Assembly: GCA_963170055.1 (NCBI GenBank)
Contig: CAUJGJ010000303.1
Coordinates: 2,501 to 66,500, forward strand
DNA length: 64,000 nucleotides
Reading direction: 5' to 3'
From: Halisarca cf. caerulea
Taxonomy: Eukaryota; Porifera; Demospongiae; Chondrillida; Halisarcidae
A model generated the notes under the pieces. It had not been told where the DNA came from. It searched no databases and worked only from the letters and a program-made list of their open reading frames with translations. This document shows positions 19,998 to 33,518 of this stretch, piece after piece. Both the position numbers and the translations under genes were made by a program. Position 1 is the stretch's first letter; every line of letters begins with the position of its first letter.

Positions 19998-20571
19998 AAG
20001 TGCTGGAGCTGTTTTGTTCTAGTTGTTGAAATGACAACAATAGGGGGCTGCTGCAAAAATTCTACTGTGGATACTGGAATCTGAATAAGTAAATCTCTGG
20101 GCCAGCAAAATAAATTCTACTTAACATCAGTTGCTCATCTTTGTAGACAATGAACACTATTAGGAGCAAACCTAATATCTTCAATGAAGCATTCAACTTA
20201 TCCAGGGCCTGATTCTTACAGTTATGGATACAGAAATTAATAACAAGTTAAAAAATAATAAATGAAAAAGTTCACATCAGGTAATTCAAGTGAATTCCGA
20301 ATCCAATATAAGTATAAATTCATTAAATTCATACATCATCTCTCAGGACCGTCTAGTTTAGCTGATCATTTTTCTTTTCCCTAGAAACAACCAGCGTGCA
20401 TGTTTTATATCATGGTCTTATAGAAAGAAATTTGGGTAAAGTTCACATTCATATAAATATCATTCAGAACAATGTCGAATTACTGTCGAATTAATACAAA
20501 GCTTACTTTAACGACAAGTTGTATTTGGCCACCTTCGCGTCACGTTTGTAGCGTCGCAAATGATTCTACTG

Positions 20572-21418
<847 letters not shown>

Positions 21419-23114
21419 TGGTACATGACGCGTTGCGTCGGCCAGCGTCAATGACGTTGAATTCACCAATCAGATCGTAGACAAAGACACGTGACGTGGA
21501 TAACAAATATGGGGGAACAGACACTTAGCTTGCTCGATTTTCACTCAGAATTGGTCTACAGGAATAACAAGGAATTAGGCATTAATTTCTTTTCTTTATG
21601 TACTGGATACATTATTCGAAGAATGTAGAGACGTGTCTAAGGCGATTCGTGTCGAAGAAAATGCTTAGAAAGCGTTTTGATCTCGAAAGCCAGGAAACTT
21701 GAGCGGATTGTGCTCTTCGTTATCTATTTCTAATATTATTAATTTAAGGCAGTGGAGGACAGTTGAAGTATGGTAGTTAGGTATTTGATAGCCTAGTAGT
21801 GTATGGTTGATCACCGGGCAGTTATGGTAGCAATGCAGCAACTTATATAATACGGTGCATATTGGTACCGAAATTATTCGGCACTTCCAAGTTGTGAATG
21901 TTATTTTTTTTACTGAGAGTGATGTCTTAATTATAGATATCAATATACTGATGAAACACCCTACATGACTGATGAAATAATTATGCTAATGTATTTGCAC
22001 AAAAACCAGAATCTGATAATCCATGCATTCATTCATGATTATCATAATTTTAATTTAATATAATAATATAGCAACTTCAACAATGTATGATATGGTGAGA
22101 AATAATTACACTATGACAAATGAATACATTGTGATGACACAACTAAAGCAAAGACACACGACCACATGACCACAAATAAAAATGTAAATAAGTAAAATAA
22201 TAGAAGCTAAGCAAATATGAACAGAAAAAATTGCCTAAACCAGGAAAACCTGTCAGCACAATAGGCTGTTCTACCCAGGTATCCTGCACATATTAATCTA
22301 TACACAGCAATAAACAAAAAAAATAGTCAAGGGAACAAAACGATAAAGACACAATACATTTAACATAGTGAGAACAACTATATATGCATAAAACATGAAT
22401 GAAATAGATTTCTTTAAAATAACCTTTGATTTAGTCCGGCTCCTTCATGCAAATATGTTGGCATAGAATTCCAGCTATTGTACACCAAAAATGTTAATTG
22501 GCAAACAGAAGCAATATATTGTAGCCTAATGATCAACTTAAAATTGGATAACATGAAAGCAACCAACCAAACAAACAAAGCATGCATGGTTTCTAATATA
22601 GTGTGATCAGTATGAATGTCAATATGTGAGGTCTCCTTCTGTGACAGTGAGATCAATGTTGTCACAGGCTCTACTTGCATGATTAGCACTTGATCTAGTT
22701 CCTCTTATACACATGTTTGCTGCTCTCATCAATGAAAAGCTGATCTTACATCAAATCAAAGCAATAGTTGCGGCACATCTAGTCTGACGCTTGGCTGATG
22801 GGAGGTACAAGGCAGGGGTAGTAAGTCCAGGCTAATTTCCTATACCACCAGATGTGCTGAATACAAGTGGAGTGAAGTTTCCATGCTCTACATCAAGAAT
22901 TCTTTGTTCATATACTCGCTTCCTTTTCTTCTCTTTATTCTTGTAGTACATATCTAGAAAAGTCCATTAATTTTATACGATTACGCGTTGGGGTTGAACA
23001 CCTTAATGCCAAAATATGCGCTGACAAAAAGATCCCTGAAAACCTTGTGCTCCAGATGTCCGATCTCACTACATGCTTCTCAAGGTTGGCAGACAAGTGG
23101 TTGAATGCCTCACC
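21419..23114. other. Stretch without recognised features
   Basis: AT-rich DNA with only short frames. I found no coding motif, TIR pair or tandem array on either strand. Confidence 0.5.
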
Positions 23115-24430
23115 CTACAGTGGTTGCAGGACTGGCTCAATAGTTACACCATGGCAAACCTCTGCTAGAATGTTGCCAGCGAGATCCTTAAGCTCCTTGT
23201 GCCCTATGAATGGAAAGGCACCTTTAGGACAATTAATTAAGAGCCTAGTTGATTGAGAAGGAGGTGCCACATTCAGCGTACCTGGGAGGCGTTGTGCAAG
23301 CCATAAATATAAGCACAAAGCATCTTTGAATTCTCCCTTGTGCATGGAAAAACCTTTATCTTTAATTGATAGGCATAGCTGTAAGCCAGGCTGAAGATCC
23401 TTTATCCGCTGCAAGCTCAACTGATCTTCTCAGGTTGCTGGAGAGTGGCATGTTTATCATTTCCTCTTTAGATTTCTCTCTTTCCCTTTATTTGAGGTTT
23501 GATCTCTTTTGACTTTGGTCACACTCAACTTTCTCACTGTATTGAAATTTCTGTTCAAGGATGAGCTCAATCAATGGTTGTGTAACATCAACAGAGGCAT
23601 CATATTGCTGATCTGCTACAACAGTGAGATTTAAGGTTCCTAGGCCTCCATTGTGACAAGACAAGACAAGAAGCTGGCACTCTTCATCAGTCACTGCATC
23701 ATGCCCTGTGATGTTAGGGATAAATTTGTCTTGGATAATGTCTTCCAATTAAAGGAGACATCAGAGGAGCAACGTTCATTTACTAATTAAACCATGAGTA
23801 GGTGCCTTGAGGCTTCGTTATGGCAATTTGACATAATTGCTCAGGCTCATCATGATCAGCAAATTTGGAAGTCTTGTTCTTTACAAAACTCTCGAGGAAA
23901 TAATTGCTGACCAGGACCGACCCCAAGTGCATGTCTGTGACCAGTAGATGTTGATGCCACATTCATGGAATACTTCATTGGCCACCTCCAAACATTACCT
24001 TTTAACCAACAGCCATGATTTAGGATGATACCCATAGGCGGGGCCCAGATCCCTCAACTTTGTCCACCGTTCCTTCGGAGTCTCAAGTTTGCATTCGACT
24101 GTAGCATCATCTGCAAACCACAGTTGTTTGCAAAGACCATTCAACTGTCTAATCAAAGGGAGAATGGCAATACCATATATGGACATTGATAAAGGATCAC
24201 CTTGATTATAGTATCCTCACTGGACTGAATGATTTCACCTTCGATGTACATGTCTGCAGTACCACGATACATCTTGGTTGCAGGGATGGCAAGAGATAGA
24301 CAAAAAGCATGAATGTTAATTAGGCAGCCTTGCAGTTCAATGTTTTGGACGCGTTTGTTGCATCAACAAGCAAGACAGCATCTACCTCACCTTCATGTGA
24401 ATGTTAAATTGATTCGTAGATTTTGGTGTT
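23115..24430 (-). pseudogene. LINE remnant: RT and following cysteine-poor region, frameshifted
   Basis: Minus-strand frames, from high to low coordinates, read LVDATNA near 24370, YNQGDPLSMSIYGIAILPLI (24150-24215), LWFADDATVECKL (active-site FADD) with YGYHPKSWLLVK (23995-24130), IQDKFIPNITGHDAVTDEE and GGLGTLNL (23620-23740), MPLSSNLRRSVELAADKGSS (about 23395-23450) and KGEFKDALCLYLW with EVCHGVTIEPVLQPL (23115-23345). This is the collinear order of an RLE-type LINE widespread in aquatic animals. The endonuclease core that should follow is missing below 23115. Several frameshifts make it a pseudogene. The fragment at 63290-63960 is the C-terminal part of the same family. Confidence 0.7.
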
Positions 24431-24604
24431 TGTATTTGTAACTAGGATACTATACATTTAGGCATAGAATGATCAGCAGTGAAGATCATAATATTCTCAA
24501 ACAAATTTTACAATGAGGATGTGGGAGATCATACAACCATGACACTAGTCATCATGGTTGATACCCTTTCCATAGAGGTGTGTTTGGCTACCACAAATGC
24601 AGGG

Positions 24605-24654
24605 TACAATCAACCAATCACATACATGTGTATGTATGTGATTGGTTGATTGTA
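24605..24654. repeat. Perfect 23-bp hairpin
   Basis: TACAATCAACCAATCACATA and three further bases are followed by a 4-base GTGT loop and their exact inverse complement. It could form a strong DNA or RNA hairpin or be a tiny fold-back element. No target duplication was identified. Confidence 0.9.
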
Positions 24655-24659
24655 ACTAT

Positions 24660-26452
24660 TCTTACCAAACCTCAAAACTTAATACATTGTCATCAATTAG
24701 AGCTTTATAGACTACTATCACGAATATTGTAACCATAGGCTGGGTTGAGATGCCCCACCACCTTCAAGGCTTCCTCTGGGCCTGCTCACACTCTACCTTG
24801 GTGCACATGGGTAACACAATGGCCAGACATGGTATTACCCACCCAATTCCACCCCCATACACATATCCTGTTATGTTACATGCCTATGGTATTAACCCAT
24901 GATGTAATGAGAAAATAATTACCACACTGATGCAGCAAGCTGTTACTTACTTCAATCATATGTACTACTGGCACACGTAAGTGGTGATTGATAAGACTGG
25001 GGGCAGTGGTGCATGGGGTTGTCTTGTGAACCAACCCCCCCAACACCTGTATAATAAATGGAAGAAGGGCCAGGTTGAGGTCTGGTTCATGCCGTGCAAG
25101 GTGCTCTACATTGTGTGTGGGGGGGGAGGCTCCCATTCCAACTAATGTCAACCTTTTTACATTCGTTTTTACCTCGTAATTTTTTCCCTTATTTGTTCTC
25201 TTCTACTGTTTAAGACTGCCTACTTAAGCTACTGCTAGGTTACTGGCTACTAAAGGTTTTCCCCAGTGACCTGACCACGCGAACCAATCAGGTCTGGCTA
25301 CGTAAGACTGGGAAGCAATGTTTCCCAATTCGAAGAAAATGGCGGGCGTTCCCAGGAGAATGTGTGATCAATGGAAAGAAAGTTAGTATTTGTATGACTA
25401 TGCATGGTTTATATAAATGTTCAGCACGTCCAGCATGTAAATGTTATACTTGCCTTTCTATTCATGTTTGGGGATTGCCATACCAATTTGTGCATTTGCG
25501 TATAGATACCCGGCTTTTCGTGCGTGATGATTCTACGCACCCTCTAACCTCCAAATTTCCACGCATATTATGCAGACCCAATAGCTCATTTTCCCCCTTT
25601 GTCTATCTTGGTATAAACTTGTGTGTTGTAGGTGGGAGACAAAATTATGGTTATGGATTTTATTTAAACTGGGAAGGCTTTTAGCCAAATGAAGGCTACT
25701 TTGCTAGGTACCCATCAAACAATACAAAAATGAAATTAGATACAGTATAATGCATTCAATGAAAACATTCAAATATGGCATGCAGTAAAGTAGGCAGATT
25801 AATACGAAAATTATGCAGAATTGGGTATTAAAAATACAATGATCAAATAATAATAAAAGAAAATAAAGAGACAGGTCAGCAATATCTACTTTTGAAGTGA
25901 AAATAATTGCACATGCAATGAGTAAACTGACTCGGTGATTCGGCATTCTTGATGGAGCTGGGAATGCTGCCCTACAGTGAGAGCCCAGTGAAGTAGAAAC
26001 CATTGCCAAAAGAGGAGTGTACAGAGGGGAGATATGCAGGGGAAGACATCCTAATGAAGTGATGGTGATGAGAGAAGGGGAGTGCAAACAAAGAGGGTTC
26101 AAGTGATTAGTGGACATATGTACGTATACTATTATAGTCACCACTATATTCAGTAGGTCCACGTACGTACTTAGCAAGCTACGTATGTTAATGTAAATTG
26201 TCCAAGTTATCCTTACCCCACCACCAGCAGCGGTAGTGTGTACCTGCTTGGGTTATCTTGTACAAATAGCAGCTTCCATGCTGTTCACTTTGACTTGGCT
26301 CTTTTGGATATTCTCTTCCTAAGAGAATTGGAGTTCATATTGCCTACGTATAACTCAAGCGTTTTATTGGTGGCTCTGTCTGCATAAATGTATAATGCTT
26401 ACTTTATACATATTGTCAGTTACTTCATGCTATTCTCCATTGAACAATGTAG
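24660..26452. other. Stretch without assigned genes upstream of SERHL copy A
   Basis: It contains a 106-codon plus frame (25364-25684) and a 157-codon minus frame (25704-26177). Neither shows a motif I recognise. The first exon or exons of SERHL copy A should lie here or further upstream, since the first exon I can place starts in phase 1, but I could not identify them. Confidence 0.4.
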
Positions 26453-26677
26453 TTTCTATACCAGTACCATGGGGACACATTGCAGGGAAGTCCTGGGGAG
26501 ATGAGAAAAGTAGCAGAAAAGTCCTCTGTCTTCATGGTGAGCATGAGCATCTGCAGCTTCTTGTATGATTTTTGTCACCATTATTCACTGACAATGATGA
26601 TAGGGAATAATAGAAATTCTCATTTAAAATCAAGTGGCCATTAGACATGCTACTGCTAAGGGCTCTCAGTATCATGT

Positions 26678-26774
<97 letters not shown>

Positions 26775-29700
26775 ATCATCTGGTGCTGACCCACTGAAGC
26801 ATATTAAGTTACATATGTTGTCTTGTATCTTACATGCACGATTTCACCGCTATTAGTCCTAGTATTGGCTTGCATAGGGAGATATACTACATATATAACA
26901 CTTGTACAGGTTAAGTTACTTTGAGTAGTGACCACATTTAGGTTTGAATCCACCCAATAACCTTGTACTTCCCTACCTCCCAGTGGTCTAGTAGCGCAGT
27001 AGTTGGGGTATCTGACCAGTTTACAAAAGGCCTGGATCCAGAATGTAGCATTTAAAACGGTTGTGTTTTATTTGCATCCAATGTGATAGGAACAATAACG
27101 GTACCAATATGGCAAACATCAGTAACTACTTTTGTACAATATGTACATTTGGTATTTAGTCACTAAAATCACACATTATGTACATGTTATTTCTCGACCT
27201 ACAGGTTGGTTGGACAATGCTGGTAGCTTTGACCGCTTGATTCCTCTGATTACTGTACCATCGCTACATTTGGTAGCAATTGATTTACCTGGACATGGTT
27301 TGTCTAGTCATAGACCTCCTGGTACCAACCAGATCTTTGTAAACTACTTAGCAGACATCAGACGTGTGGTTGAAGGTGAGGTAGTGGATTTACGTATGTG
27401 AATTTGCTTGCTGCTGTAGTACATGAGCGTGCTATCTACTGTATAGCCTTGTGCAGAACTTACTGCGTAGTGGCACACTTTGGCCAGGAATTTAATTTGA
27501 CAATGTTGTATATTTGCAGAAGAAAATAACCTAATTTATAATTGCTGTATCCTCAAGTACCCAGTATACCCAGAACATCATTGAACTACGTACCTAAATT
27601 TGAATTTGCCAGACTGTCTGTGTGGTCAAATGGATAATGTCCAAAGTTTCTCACTTATGCAGTAGAGTAGGAACGGGGGGGGGGGGGGGGGGGCAGTGGT
27701 GTCCTCAATGAATCAGTAGGAAGGGTCTGCCTCCCCAAATAAATCAGCAGGAGGGACTGGCCCCCCAATAAGGTAACTGGAGGGACCAAGTCCCCTGAAG
27801 AACGGGTCAACCAGAAGAAGTATAATGAGAGAAGATATTTTGGCCCATTTAACTTATGTAACTGAATTTCTCAATAGTGCATACTGTACATACAATTAAT
27901 ATTATGTTCTTAATTTATATGATAATTATCACTAAAGTGACAAAATTTAGTATATAATAAGTTGTCATAAATGTACCCACATAGTCTGGCCCCTCCCCTC
28001 CTTCCCTGCACAGTAGCTTCATACTTCACTAGTATGGTATGTACTGTATCTTAATTAAAGCATATATTAATTATGATTTTCTAGTAAACTTATTCAGTTG
28101 ACATACTGCATTAAGGCATGCAGTACTACAATAGGAAGGGAAGAAGTTGTCTCTTTAGTCTAACACTGCTTATTATGCACTCAGTCTGTTGAATTGGTAG
28201 TGATAACTATGGATCCCCTTTTTTTCTTGGGTTTGTGTCTCAGAGTGGTGTCTAGGCACCCGTGGGACCATCCTGGATCGCTTCTATTTTATGCACTCAG
28301 TCTGTTGAAGTGGTAGTGATAGAATTGGATCATGGAGTTTTCTGATATTCTGTCCTCAGACTTGAAGTCTAATTTGAATGAGTTACCATATGTACTTTAA
28401 TATTTGCAGGGTGAACTTTTGTGGATCTTGGGTTTTAGGGATTTCCACATTTCATATTAATTTTACAGATGGCCATGTTTTGCCATTGCACAAGAGCTCA
28501 ATCTACGTAAATTTTCACAGGTGTAAACTTTCGCAGATGACTTATAATCTGTGAACGCTGCAATTATAAAACCATGCAAAGCACATATAAAGGACACTTT
28601 GGGACAGCCTTTTTGTCCTTTGAAAGGAGGTTGTCCTCTTTGGGAGATTCAAAGTATACTGGAACTATAGGGAGAAAATATTTTCGGAACTGAAGCTGTG
28701 TCCTTTGTAGAGAGACTGTCCTTATTTTGAAAGTGTCCACTATCAGAGATTTCACTGTACGTACGTATGTGGTATTTTAGGACCAAATTTACTTTCTTAA
28801 TGTTCATCTTAGAGCACACTCAAGTCTATTGGATGTATGAAATTGCATCCATTGTCAGTAATTGTGACACTTTTATAGACTCAGTGGAAGTGTGCATATC
28901 CTAATTTTTTGCCAGTTTTGATTCTTGTATTCACTGATTTCTTACAATTTTTTCAAGTAATGAACACATTTGACACTGTTTGTGTTATGATAAATCTCTT
29001 TTGTAAGCCCCAGGAATGTCAGAATGTTTCACTACATCAGAAGTCATGTAATTAATCACATCAAAAATGATCATAACAGGTTTTTACTTCCAAGACAGGA
29101 ATTTGTACAGTTTTGTGTAAAAATTGTTCTTGTTATGTGATTCCACCATATACATACAGTAAGTGCTTAGTGTGAATTCTGTTCTGGTTCTGCATTTTAT
29201 TTTAGGTTTGAAGTGGGAGAAGTTCTCTTTTCTGTGTCACTCACTGGGTAGGTGTGTTATGTGTTGGTTGTGATTCTTGATCATAATGTTAGCATTATAC
29301 ATAACTTGTCTACATCATTCACTGTACCTACTGTACATGTGCCCACTGTTCCTCATCATTGTACATACGTACGTACGTACTTATTCTACTTGTTATGCTG
29401 GTACACAGTATAGTGTAGTCGATCCTTGATTTTTCATACTACGTAATGCCGAGTGGTACACTCAAATGACTTCGGTGTGAACTTTTATTCCAGTTCAAAT
29501 TTCTGTTGCCTTTATTTTTACTACCTCTTGTCTCCTCCAGGAGCTAATATTGCTGGAATGGTGAGCTGTGTAGGGAGATTGACATAACTAGAAATTGTGA
29601 TGAACTTTTTATTAGAAAGCGCTTATTCTAGTGCTACTGTACATGAAGAGTACAGACTGTGGTAGAAAGGAAGGTTTAATCTTTTGTTTAGAATAATGGA

Positions 29701-30786
29701 GAACCTTTTGAGAATCGTCAATCTTCTCTGACTTTTGTTACCTTTTACACTGTAAACACACAACTTATGTTAATTGTTAGCTATAATGTACTTACAATTT
29801 ATGCTGTAAGTCTTGAAATCTGTACAATTTGTGAATTTGTCATTTTCAAGTGCAGTTTGTTTCTGACATCCAGGTGCGTACTGTGATGTTCAATGATATT
29901 CTGTGTATCCTCTGTCACTGGTAGTTCTATACATTTATATTCTACAGTACACCAGTGTGATGCCTGAACACGTGGAAAGAACAATACTGATTGAAGGACT
30001 TGCACCATTTTCATTGAGTGAGGTAAAAATATTGATAATGGCATTCTTTGTCTTTCTGCCATCCTCCCCTCTCGTACCTATAATATAAGCTTGTTGTGTG
30101 TACTTGACCCAATCTAGTTCCTACCTGTAGTCTAGTACCTGCATAAAATATATACAAATACAGAACTGATGAAGCTTTTTTCATCTGACAAAATCTGGAA
30201 TTGCCATAACCGGATGACCCCCTGTAGTAGACTGTATCTGCAGTAAGTTCAAAGATGTAGAGGTCCGTCGCTGCTTGACTGTAGTACAATGGAACTAAAA
30301 ACATATTAGCCAAGTGTGTGTGTTGGAGCTCAGCAAGACTTGGGGATTTGATCTGCTATTGGCATTCTTTTCCTGTAACTTTTGTTTAATCTGTTTTTTT
30401 TTTTGTAGATTCATAAAATGGATCCACTGACAATGTATTCTGTGAAATTTTCCAGCTTTACATGTTATACCATACACGTACAAACTTGCGAGGGATGAAA
30501 CTTTGCAGATAGCCGATTCTCACAATTTTCACGGATCCCCTTTAATCCTGCCTCCTTTCAGTCTTTCTTCATATTATCTTTGGAAGTTTCTCTGTTTTTG
30601 GATAAAGACCATTGAAGAAATGAGCGAAGGTGCTGATGTATTTCTTGACGAATCCTGTTCTTTTTATGGCTATTTTCGTCATTGCACAAGCGCTGTACCT
30701 AACTTGTCGTGGACTTAATTTTTAGGGGCTGCCACAGGCAGCCCCTATATTGTTTTCATTTGGACTTCTGGTGTGTAACGCTCGTC

Positions 30787-30855
<69 letters not shown>

Positions 30856-33472
30856 GGATTTGAAGAAAAGTCTTATAATAGAGAATTTATATAATAGTTA
30901 TAGAGAAGCATGAATTTATACAGGAATGAGTTATAGGAACTGTTTTGAAAACAATTGCCAAATATGGCAATTGTTTTCAAACAATCGTCCAGTTACAATA
31001 AACAGTATGTTCAATGAATGTTCAGCTGGGGATGTTGTAAAACACGGATCACGGATCACGGATTACGGACCACGGATCATCCCAAATCATGTGCTGACCA
31101 CATGACACCACACACTTTATTGGTCTTCGTCGGTAGTTACTAAAAATCCGTAACATTCACAGCAGAAACGCTCTAGTTATCGAGCGGCCGTTATTGATCG
31201 CAAACAACGCTGAAGCAACTATAAAATGGATTACTGTTATTACATATCGGTTTTCTTTGATTACTCTTGGCGAGATTTAATACGCTTTTAGTGCTAGCTG
31301 AGCTCTAGTACATCATTTTGCTGGAATGGTAGACTGCAAGTGTTGAGTAGCACTGGGCCCAAATTAAGTTTAGTGGTGAGCCCTGGGTATCTTCGAGGTT
31401 GAGAGGACGCCTTGGCAGCTAGTGGAGACACAAGTGAAGTGCTGTCTTTACCCAGCACCAGGGAAGCCCTGAGGGTGGTCAAGCCCTCAGTCCTGTGCAC
31501 TGATGAGCAGCAATGAAGGTGAGCTCGAATGATCAAAGGTACATGTAGTGTGCACAGAACAGTGTCTCATTGTGGTAAAAACAATAATAATAATATACAG
31601 AAATAAATGACTTCAATTGGAGCTGAATGAAGACCATAAAAGAGTAACTTGAAATAATAATTACTGCGTACTGTTACTGTAGTTATTAATATTGAAAAAA
31701 AAAACAATGCTTCATGCTGTAGAAGATGTGGTGATGTCTGTATCACTTAAACATTGCACCGTCCTGTTCAATTTTCAATGTAGGACTGTAGAAAACAGGG
31801 AAGCAAAAGACAAAAGGTAATCATTATGAGACGATCTTTATCATCTCAAGAACAACTTTGAAATGCCCCAACATTTAAGAGTGACCACTAGGCTACGCCT
31901 AAGGGTACAATGCATTGGATTCCTATCATTTATGGTAGTATACTCACTGGACAGGTTGATAATAACTGGAGAAGTGACTACATATATCGCTGGAGCAATG
32001 TGAGGGTCAACAAGTTGCTACACAGTAATCAAGGGTCAAGAAGGGGACCAGGTTCTATATTGTTACGCCTATTAGGCCCGGGGTTCAAAAGTATGCAGCT
32101 GCCAACTATACCTGACACCACCCTGGCATAATACATAGGATAGTAAACTGGTGATGGCTTCTTCACATGACAAGGCCCACTAAACATGTGAAAGAGTACA
32201 CTAAGACAATGCAATCTCACCACTTAGTCTAGCTCAAAAACAGTTGTGGCGTACAAAACAGACTACCTGTTACTGTAGCAATACTCACACAACATACATA
32301 CTAACCTCTATGTCCCCGAACACAAAGCAGGGGGTTGGTAGTCTTGTGTAGCGCAGGCCGCATTCTCTCCTTCTTTATCGGGGACTGCCGTCAGTGGAAG
32401 GCGAATCATCAGTCCCTGAAATTGGCCGAGTGGGAATGGGTCGGCTAAGCCAGACTACGGGGTTGACACAATACATTAGACAATCATATGGCTGGCACAC
32501 GATGTATTGTACAACATCCGTGACATAGCATATGGCACCCAGCATACATCCATTGCACAATAATATAGGGTAAAACTATGTAATTTGGGACATGGGGTGA
32601 TTCGAGACAGTGGGTCAAAAGCAGCTAGTGTCAACCACAAGGTACACACATTATTTCTTGTCAGCGTTGTCTCCATGAATTGGAAGTTCAGCAGCAGCAA
32701 GTATGGCTAGACAACTTAACCATAGCAGAAGTAAAGCAGAAGTAAAGGGCGGGCCCTGTTCCGAATTACCCCGGTGTTCTAAATCACCCCGCTGTACCCT
32801 ACTTAACAGCTACCCCATATCCTGACTGTATAGGCATAGACAAGAAGGGGACGAATACAGACCACCCTCGTGAAAGACCATGTACGGCCCACTTGTCAGA
32901 CCATAGACTAACTTTGCTGTCTTCGGCTACTGTGGAATTGTTGCAAACGTCGACTGGCCATAGAAATTTCCCCTTCGGCGATACCTTTCTCTATTCGCTA
33001 CAACAGGGCTGCGGCAACAGAAGAGGACGACTCGCTTTCCATCCTCCACCAGCTCTCACGTTTACAAGACTGTCATGCGGCCAGCACGTGATTTGGGGTG
33101 ATCCGTGGTCCGTGATCCGTGATCCGTGATCCGTGTTATACAACATCCCGTTCAGCTGTGCACTTACACTCCAATGCTTTGCAAGTGATACGAGTGCGTG
33201 GGGCGGCAGCCCCCACGAGTTTTTAACTCGAATTACTTGTTTGTACATGGATCCAATTTGCAAAATTCACAAAAGTTTCATCCTGCAAGAAGTTGTACAG
33301 ATACATTATCAGCTAGTTTCCAAGATTCATGCGTGGTTAAGCTAAAATGTCTTATCTGCAATTTGTGTTGTTTAGTCCTGATGAACACTTTTGATCAAAA
33401 TGTTTATGCTCTTAAAATATTGTTGTTGGCACAAAAGTAGAACATTTACAGTTGATGTTTCATGAACACACA

Positions 33473-33518
<46 letters not shown>

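Noticed and set aside
25364..26177. Frames of 106 and 157 codons upstream of SERHL copy A
   Set aside because: No domain, splice consistency or compositional support. I left the region unassigned.
26981..27050. tRNA-like segment with A-box-like TAGCGCAGTAGTTGGGG and a weak B box
   Set aside because: No complete cloverleaf could be drawn and the B box is poor. It may be a tRNA-derived SINE head, but I could not find a tail or a second copy.
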